Assembly (NCBI GenBank): GCA_023394255.1
Contig: JAEXAZ010000030.1
Coordinates: 1 to 11,347 of the forward strand
Direction of reading: 5' to 3'
DNA length: 11,347 nucleotides
From: Bacillota bacterium
Lineage (GTDB): Bacteria; Bacillota; Clostridia; Oscillospirales; Ruminococcaceae
Each line of letters begins with the position of its first letter. Position 1 is the first letter of the stretch. Under the pieces are notes generated by a model. The model was not told the DNA's origin. It saw only the letters and a program-made list of their open reading frames with translations, and did no database searches. This document shows positions 6,826-11,347 of the stretch, one piece after another. The translations under genes and the position numbers were made by a program.

Positions 6826-6849
6826 GTTTGCATGTAGCATATTCACGAT

Positions 6850-7845
6850 TTGCGGGTAGTATTACAGTTGTTTTCTAAAAAGAAAACAAAAAATTTTATT
6901 TTGGACCACATGATCGAGCTGCTTCTTGTCGTTATGATTATCCTGTTGGGAATTGCGTCTCCGGCATTTCTCACCACTGGCAATATTTTAAATATTCTGC
7001 GCAATTCTGCCATGAAAGGCGTAATCGCGTATGGTATGTGTCTTGTGATCATCTCTGGCGAGATCGATCTTTCCGTAGGCTCGCAGGTCGCCCTTTGCGC
7101 GGTCATAACCGCATGGGTCTCCAAAACGCTGGCGGTATCCGGCATTATGCCGGTGGAGTTTGGCGCGCTGGTCGGTTTAGTGGTTGCCATTCTTGTAGCA
7201 CTGGGTATTGGCATTTTTCATGCGTGGGCAAGGCATAAATTCGGGATGCCCTCCTTCATTGTCACGTTGGCAAATCTGAATATCCTGTATGGTCTGGCGG
7301 CTACTATCTGCGGCGGCTTTCCAATCGTGGATTGTTATCCAAGTTGGTATATTTTCCTTGGAACAGGAAAACTCTTTGGGGTACCCGTTCCGGCTATCAT
7401 CCTTATTGCGGTTTTCTTTGTGTTCTGGTTCTTAACAGAAAAAACCGAATTGGGCCGTCAGATTTACGCGGTGGGCGGTAATGCGGAAGCGGCGCGTCTG
7501 AACGGAATCAGCGTTTGGAAAACGCGCATGTTCGTAATGTGCATCGTGCAAATCATGTGCGTTTTGGGCGGCACTATGAACGCGGCGCAGGTGCGCAGCG
7601 CGACCTTTGGCTTTGGACGCGGCTGGGAAACTCAGATCATTTCCTCTGTTGTAATAGGTGGTACCAGCATGCTGGGCGGTATCGGAACGGTGTGGGGAAC
7701 TTTGATCGGTGTTTTGTTTACGGGCATTATTTCAAACGGTATGACCCTTTTGAATGTCAATGAATATTTGCAATATGTTGTAAACGGCGGATTGATGTTC
7801 TTCGCTGTTCTGTTCAATACTTATATGACAAAAAAACGCATTTAA
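6850..7845 (+). CDS. RbsC-type sugar ABC transporter permease, 5' end probably altered
   Basis: A membrane permease of the ribose/xylose/galactose class (BPD_transp_2 family) that forms the channel of a sugar ABC importer. Up to 331 aa are readable, with about eight to ten hydrophobic spans. Hallmarks are NILNILRNSAMKGVIAYGM (residues 46-63), GEIDLSVGS (70-78), the cytoplasmic VGGNAEAARLNG loop (208-219) and VVIGGTSMLGGIGTVWGTLIG near the end. The first start available is a TTG at 6850, with no Shine-Dalgarno and with an in-frame TAG at 6835-6837. ATG 6910 (residue 21) would cut into the first membrane helix. The natural start was probably displaced when the Mu-like element inserted. The matching ATPase and binding-protein genes are not in the window. 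The kinase gene follows 60 nt downstream. Confidence 0.87.
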   Translation: MRVVLQLFSKKKTKNFILDHMIELLLVVMIILLGIASPAFLTTGNILNILRNSAMKGVIAYGMCLVIISGEIDLSVGSQVALCAVITAWVSKTLAVSGIMPVEFGALVGLVVAILVALGIGIFHAWARHKFGMPSFIVTLANLNILYGLAATICGGFPIVDCYPSWYIFLGTGKLFGVPVPAIILIAVFFVFWFLTEKTELGRQIYAVGGNAEAARLNGISVWKTRMFVMCIVQIMCVLGGTMNAAQVRSATFGFGRGWETQIISSVVIGGTSMLGGIGTVWGTLIGVLFTGIISNGMTLLNVNEYLQYVVNGGLMFFAVLFNTYMTKKRI

Positions 7846-7905
7846 TTAAGATAGAGATGGCGGTGGAGTCCCTTATGTCCGCCGCTGGTATGGAAGGGCG
7901 TCCGC

Positions 7906-8859
7906 ATGAGAATAGGAATAGATTTGGGCGGCACAAATATCGCTGCCGCCGTCGTAGATGATGCTTATCGCATCGTTGCAAAGGGCTCTGTGAAAACATT
8001 TAAAGATCGTCCTTATGCACAAATCATTGGCGATATGGCACAATTGGCACTTTTGCTCACACAGCAGGCGGGTTGCTCGCCTGAGGAAATTATGGCCATT
8101 GGCATTGGAAGTCCGGGCATTCTGGACACACAGACCGGATATATACTGTACTCCAACAATATTCCCTGGGAAAATGTGGATCTGTGCGGAGAATTCAGAA
8201 AGCATTTTGACCGCCCTATTTTTATCGCAAATGATGCCAGCTGTGCCGCGCTGGGGGAATACATTGCGGGAGCCGCACAAAATTACGACTCTGCGCTGTG
8301 CATTACGCTTGGTACCGGAATTGGGGGCGGTTTCATCTTAAACGGAAAAATATATTCCGGCTTCAATTCGGCCGCAGGCAGTTTTGGACACACCACCCTT
8401 ATTTCGGGCGGAGCGCTTTGTACTTGCGGGAGGCGGGGCTGCTGGGAAGCATATGGCTCGGTAACAGGACTGATCCGCATGGCAAAGGAGCAAGCCACAG
8501 CACACCCAAGCAGCACTTTGGCGGCGTTGTGCGCAGGCGGCGTAGAATTGACGGGGAAAAACATCTTTCAGGCGGCGAAAGCAGGGGACGCCGTCGCCAA
8601 AAGCGTTGTAGACCAGTACATTTTTTATGTTGCGGAAGGCATTACAAACTTTGTAAATGTTCTGCAGCCTGAAGTGATCACATTAGGAGGAGGCATTTCC
8701 CACGAAGGAGACTACATTTTGCAGCCTGTGAAACAATATGTGCGGCGCGATGTTTTTTGCAAGCATATAAAGCTGCCTGAAATTAAAATTGCACAGCTGG
8801 GAAACGATGCCGGAATCATCGGCGCGGCGTTTTTGCAGGAATATCGCAACCATTCTTGA
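7906..8859 (+). CDS. ROK family sugar kinase (glucokinase/fructokinase-like)
   Basis: A 317-aa cytoplasmic sugar kinase of the ROK family, expected to phosphorylate an imported hexose with ATP. It has the phosphate-binding DLGGT (residues 6-10), the catalytic N109-D110 in NDASCAALGE, and the ROK zinc site H162 with C172, C174 and C179 in CTCGRRGCWE. The second nucleotide-binding stretch ITLGTGIGGG and a late LGGGIS are also present. The usual sugar-contacting ExGH motif reads S159-F-G-H162, so the glutamate is a serine. This may change substrate choice, and the sugar is not predictable. A GGAAGG-like site precedes ATG 7906. It follows the permease by 60 nt, and manA downstream suggests the product is a hexose-6-phosphate feeding fructose-6-phosphate. 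Confidence 0.88.
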   Translation: MRIGIDLGGTNIAAAVVDDAYRIVAKGSVKTFKDRPYAQIIGDMAQLALLLTQQAGCSPEEIMAIGIGSPGILDTQTGYILYSNNIPWENVDLCGEFRKHFDRPIFIANDASCAALGEYIAGAAQNYDSALCITLGTGIGGGFILNGKIYSGFNSAAGSFGHTTLISGGALCTCGRRGCWEAYGSVTGLIRMAKEQATAHPSSTLAALCAGGVELTGKNIFQAAKAGDAVAKSVVDQYIFYVAEGITNFVNVLQPEVITLGGGISHEGDYILQPVKQYVRRDVFCKHIKLPEIKIAQLGNDAGIIGAAFLQEYRNHS

Positions 8860-9012
8860 GACTAAGACAATATTGCACGATTTACGGCTGATGCTTTAGT
8901 GCCCTTTGCCGCAAAAGTGTCGGTTATAAATTGCTGCGTAACGCTTCCCGCCGGACACAGCTTTAAGTATTCGCCAAGAAAGTCGCAGGCTATCCCCTTT
9001 CATGCAAAAAAA

Positions 9013-9021
9013 TGCTATAAT
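9013..9021 (+). promoter_or_regulatory. extended -10 promoter for the ROK repressor gene
   Basis: TGCTATAAT is a perfect TATAAT box (9016-9021) with the extended TGn motif, 92 nt upstream of the repressor ATG. No good -35 hexamer is found 16-18 bp upstream, which is common for extended -10 promoters. It indicates that the repressor and manA can be transcribed separately from the permease and kinase. Confidence 0.65.
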
Positions 9022-9042
9022 ACATAATATATATCTTTAACA

Positions 9043-9067
9043 GGGCACCTTGTTTGAACGTGTGCCC
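9043..9067 (+). promoter_or_regulatory. GGGCAC/GTGCCC dyad in the repressor leader
   Basis: GGGCAC (9043-9048) and GTGCCC (9062-9067) form a 6-bp inverted repeat with a 13-nt spacer, about 15-40 nt after the likely transcription start. It could be an operator for autoregulation by the ROK repressor or a leader hairpin. No T-run follows, so it is not an intrinsic terminator. Confidence 0.35.
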
Positions 9068-9113
9068 ACTGTTGATTTGATACAAGCGGGAACGCTAAAA
9101 GGGGAGATACCTG

Positions 9114-10280
9114 ATGACTGGTGTAAATTTGCAGGATATGAACGGGATGAACAAGTTTCTGCTGCTCAAAACGATCGTGACGCAAGGACCGATCTCCCGT
9201 ATCGAGTTGAGCAAGCAGACAGGATTGAGTAAAATGACGGTCACCTCTCTCATTGGAGAATACATCACAAAAGGCATTGTGCGCGAGTGCGGTATCACCC
9301 AGGCCAGCGTCGGGCGCAAGCCGGTGCTGCTGGAAGCTGTGGACGATTCTTTGCTAACGATTGCCGTTTACATTGGAAGGGACTTTCTAATGGTTGGCAT
9401 CGTGGATTTGAAAGGCCACATCCGAATTTGTGAACATGTGTCCACAAGCAAAATTTTTTCTTCCGCCGCGGTGCAAAGCAACATTTTGCGCTTGTGCGAC
9501 AGTGTCATTACGCGCAGCGACAAAAGCAAAATATGGGGAATAGGGATCTCCAGCATCGGCCCCATCGACATGCACGCCGGTCTGATTGTAGATCCACCGG
9601 ACTTTAACGGTATTGCCAATGTGCCGATCGTGGAAAAGCTTCGCAACAGCTATGACTGGCCGGTCTATTTGGGAAACGATATGGCGGTTTCCGCTTTGGC
9701 AGAGTTGTACTATGGAAAGGCGGCTTCCTACACGAGCTTTTTTTATCTTGGTATCTCTGCGGGCATCGGCGCCGGTATTGTGCTGAATCATAAGCTCTAC
9801 ACCGGTAAACGCGGCCTTGCCGCCACCATCGGCCACTGTATCGTGGAGCCGGATGGCCTGGAGTGTGGCTGCGGAAACCGGGGATGTTTTGAACTTTACA
9901 GCTCTACCAGAGCAGCGGTTCTGTGGGCTAAAGAGCATGGCGCTCCGGACGACCTTACATGGCTGGGCCTACTGGATCTGGCCAAGCATCAGGATCCAAC
10001 CTGCCTTGCGGCTTTGGAGCGCATGTATCACTATATTGAAATTGTGGTGTGCAATGTGGTCTCTATTTTGGATGTGGAGTGCATTGTCATTGGCGGCGAT
10101 ATCTGGTTTGGCGAGGAGTTTTTTATAAAGCGGCTGGAAAAGGCGCTGCGGGAAAAAATGTTTGCCAGAAAAATTGGGTCTCTGGTGGTGGTGGAACTGG
10201 CAGCTTTTCCCGGCGACGACGCTTTCATTGGCACGGCGGCATTGGTTTTGGAAAATAATTTAGACAGAGGTATCGGCTGA
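9114..10280 (+). CDS. ROK family transcriptional repressor (NagC/Mlc/XylR type)
   Basis: A 388-aa sugar-responsive DNA-binding repressor. An N-terminal MarR-like winged helix-turn-helix spans about residues 12-62 (recognition part ELSKQTGLSKMTVTSLIGEY), followed by a ROK domain. The kinase-type DxGGT phosphate loop is replaced by YIGRD, as expected for a regulator. The N188-D189 pair and the zinc site H241, C251, C253 and C258 (CGCGNRGC) are kept. At the ExGH position the sequence is T238-I-G-H241, again without the glutamate. ATG 9114 has AAAGGGGAG 7 nt upstream, and an extended -10 promoter lies at 9016-9021. It sits between the kinase and manA genes and very likely controls this cluster in response to the same sugar or its phosphate; that is inference from position. 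Confidence 0.9.
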   Translation: MTGVNLQDMNGMNKFLLLKTIVTQGPISRIELSKQTGLSKMTVTSLIGEYITKGIVRECGITQASVGRKPVLLEAVDDSLLTIAVYIGRDFLMVGIVDLKGHIRICEHVSTSKIFSSAAVQSNILRLCDSVITRSDKSKIWGIGISSIGPIDMHAGLIVDPPDFNGIANVPIVEKLRNSYDWPVYLGNDMAVSALAELYYGKAASYTSFFYLGISAGIGAGIVLNHKLYTGKRGLAATIGHCIVEPDGLECGCGNRGCFELYSSTRAAVLWAKEHGAPDDLTWLGLLDLAKHQDPTCLAALERMYHYIEIVVCNVVSILDVECIVIGGDIWFGEEFFIKRLEKALREKMFARKIGSLVVVELAAFPGDDAFIGTAALVLENNLDRGIG

Positions 10281-10295
10281 AACGAGGAGGACACG

Positions 10296-11231
10296 ATGAT
10301 TTATAAACTGCTTCCGGCCTATAAAGACTATCTTTGGGGCGGGACCCGCTTGAAGGACGAATATGGAAAGCACGCGGACAGTCCAATTATTGCGGAAAGC
10401 TGGGAGCTTTCCTGCCACAAAGACGGTGTAACAATGCTGGAGGGTACGGATATTTCCCTGCCGCAATATCTGCAACAGAATCCTTCTGTCAGGGGAACCG
10501 TGTGTAATGCTTTTGACGAGTTTCCGGTGCTGATAAAATTGATTGATGCGGCAAAGGATTTGTCCGTTCAGGTGCACCCGAATGACGCTTATGCAAAAGC
10601 CCATGAGGGGCAACTGGGCAAAACAGAAATGTGGTATATTGTAGATTGTCAGCCTGGGGCCTTTCTGTATTACGGCTTCGCACAGGAGATCTCCGCGCAT
10701 GAATTTGTCACTGTTATCCAAACCCATACGCTGTGCGAAAAGCTCAACCGCGTGGAGGTGAAAAAGGGCAACGTCTTTTTCATTGAGGCTGGGACAATCC
10801 ACGCCATCGGTACGGGGTGTCTCATTGCGGAAGTGCAGGAAAACAGCAATGTCACCTATCGGGTATACGACTACGGGCGTTTGGGGCCCGATGGGAAGCT
10901 ACGAGAATTGCATGTGAAAAAGGCGTGCGAAGTGACAAAGCTGCAAAAAACGCCAACGGTACGCAGTTTTGGCAAGCATCTTGCGCAATGCCGATATTTC
11001 ACGGTCGATCTGATGCAACTGCAGGGAAAACAGAAATGGATGGTAGGGGAAGAGAGTTTTTCGCATTTTCTGGTACTGTCCGGGGAAATGCGCATTTCCA
11101 GCAACACCTGTGTGCTGCATGCGCAAAAAGGAGACAGCGTTTTTGCGGACGCGAACACAGGCTGCCTGCAATTCGAAGGACAAGGTGAGCTCTTAGTGAC
11201 CTATGTTGAAAAAACTGCCGCGCAAAATTGA
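10296..11231 (+). CDS. manA: class I mannose-6-phosphate isomerase
   Basis: This zinc enzyme interconverts mannose-6-phosphate and fructose-6-phosphate in the cytoplasm. The 311-aa length is that of the short Firmicutes type. The zinc ligands are Q92 and H94 (SVQVHPND), E111 (GKTEMWY) and H169 (GTIHAIG), and the active-site arginine is R189 in VTYRVYDYGR. N-terminal YLWGGTRL and a C-terminal cupin-like region (FSHFLVLSGEM...) complete it. GAGGAGG (10284-10290) lies 5 nt upstream of the ATG, and the gap after the repressor gene is only 15 nt, so the two are co-transcribed. The neighbouring ROK kinase suggests it channels the imported sugar into glycolysis. An IS element begins 14 nt after the stop, leaving the gene intact. 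Confidence 0.93.
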   Translation: MIYKLLPAYKDYLWGGTRLKDEYGKHADSPIIAESWELSCHKDGVTMLEGTDISLPQYLQQNPSVRGTVCNAFDEFPVLIKLIDAAKDLSVQVHPNDAYAKAHEGQLGKTEMWYIVDCQPGAFLYYGFAQEISAHEFVTVIQTHTLCEKLNRVEVKKGNVFFIEAGTIHAIGTGCLIAEVQENSNVTYRVYDYGRLGPDGKLRELHVKKACEVTKLQKTPTVRSFGKHLAQCRYFTVDLMQLQGKQKWMVGEESFSHFLVLSGEMRISSNTCVLHAQKGDSVFADANTGCLQFEGQGELLVTYVEKTAAQN

Positions 11232-11290
11232 AATTTTTTAAATTTTGACCTGCCCCCCGAAAAAGTGGTCCAATGGAAGAGTTAAAAATC

Positions 11291-11299
11291 TGGTAAAAT
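11291..11299 (+). promoter_or_regulatory. extended -10 motif for IS orfA
   Basis: TGGTAAAAT (extended TGn plus TAAAAT) lies 29 nt before the orfA ATG within the IS leader. No strong -35 is present at the proper spacing, so this would be a weak resident promoter, usual for IS3-type elements. Confidence 0.4.
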
Positions 11300-11327
11300 A
11301 GAAAAACGAAAGGACCAGGTGACAAAG

Positions 11328-11347
11328 ATGAAAAAGGGCCATTATAC
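11328..11347 (+). CDS. IS3-family orfA, first codons only
   Basis: ATG at 11328 opens a frame MKKGHY that runs off the window. A purine-rich GGACCAGGTGAC lies upstream. The lysine-rich N-terminus and the position about 80 nt inside the IS end fit IS3-family OrfA, the HTH half of the transposase. Too little is visible for more. Confidence 0.5.

Larger units (their letters stand above)
1..6832. mobile_element. Mu-like transposable prophage or derivative, left end outside the window
   Basis: Seven or eight adjacent genes belong to Mu-type phage families: DDE transposase A, ATPase B, gp16/GemA-like protein, Mor activator, major head T, protease I and morphogenesis factor G. The transposase runs off the left edge, so the left end, repressor and ner region are not visible. 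The right limit is inferred from a phased TATCCC(A/G) array at 6747-6825, followed by a CA dinucleotide at 6831-6832 (Mu-type ends are TG...CA) and then by a host ABC permease without a clear start. A CA at 6838-6839 is an alternative terminus. Terminase, portal and tail genes are absent from the visible part. All reading frames are open and most have good ribosome binding sites, so the segment does not look decayed. Whether it is a defective prophage or a compact element is unresolved. Confidence 0.85.
8860..9113. other. 254-bp intergenic region between kinase and repressor genes
   Basis: No intact gene is evident. The left half (8860 to about 8997) contains a minus-strand open stretch of roughly 45 codons ending in TAG, with no start or ribosome binding site, possibly a decayed coding remnant. 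An imperfect stem pairs GTGTCGG (8917-8923) with CCGGACAC (8951-8958) over a long loop and has no T-run, so it is not a convincing terminator. The right half carries the repressor promoter and leader hairpin described separately. Confidence 0.4.
11246..11347 (+). mobile_element. left end of an IS3-family insertion sequence, partial
   Basis: The sequence from 11246 begins TGACCTG followed by a C-run and AAAAAGTGGTCC, closely resembling IS3-family terminal inverted repeats (TG...CCTG..CCCC..AAAGTGG pattern). An AT-rich stretch (11227-11245) precedes it. A small non-coding leader with an extended -10 motif and the start of orfA follow, in the layout usual for this family. The rest lies beyond the window, so subgroup and completeness are unknown. 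Confidence 0.7.

Noticed and set aside
9387..9938. 183-codon minus-strand frame opposite the ROK repressor
   Set aside because: The repressor frame is fully supported by domain motifs; this is a shadow frame.
1..11347. tRNA, rRNA, riboswitch or CRISPR
   Set aside because: No cloverleaf, conserved rRNA segment or recognisable riboswitch core was seen in the gaps, none of which exceeds about 255 bp.

Overview
The window looks like a Firmicutes chromosome, most likely class Clostridia. Most genes have strong AGGAGG-type Shine-Dalgarno sites at 7-9 nt, base composition looks close to 50% GC (judged by eye), and the host genes are of Firmicutes type, for example a short class I ManA of 311 aa. 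I cannot name a species.

Left part, 1 to about 6.83 kb: part of a Mu-like transposable prophage or related element. On the + strand are a MuA-type DDE transposase cut by the left window edge, a short MuB-type AAA+ ATPase, a gp16/GemA-like (DUF1018) protein and a small unknown protein that overlaps it by 11 nt. A 40-bp near-perfect palindrome (3520-3559) follows. A tight minus-strand operon then reads, in its own direction, Mor-family activator, gpT major head protein, gpI protease/scaffold and gpG virion morphogenesis protein. A dyad (6310-6327) sits in the Mor leader, and a small unknown DNA-binding-like protein is transcribed divergently at 6441-6740. No terminase, portal or tail gene lies between the transposition genes and the apparent right end. 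That end is suggested by a helically phased array of degenerate TATCCC(A/G) decamers (6747-6825) directly before a host gene.

Right part, 6.85-11.23 kb: a + strand hexose-utilisation cluster. It holds an RbsC-type ABC permease whose 5' end abuts the prophage and has no visible ribosome binding site, a ROK sugar kinase, a ROK-family repressor with its own extended -10 promoter, and a class I mannose-6-phosphate isomerase. A plausible pathway is import, phosphorylation to hexose-6-phosphate and isomerisation to fructose-6-phosphate, under control of the ROK repressor. The actual sugar cannot be read from the sequence.

The last ~100 bp are the left end of an IS3-type insertion sequence, inserted 14 bp after the manA stop, including the first codons of its orfA.

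The main interest is the Mu-like segment: intact transposition genes plus a compact, reversed, capsid-only operon, which is either a rearranged defective prophage or a small transposable capsid-encoding element.
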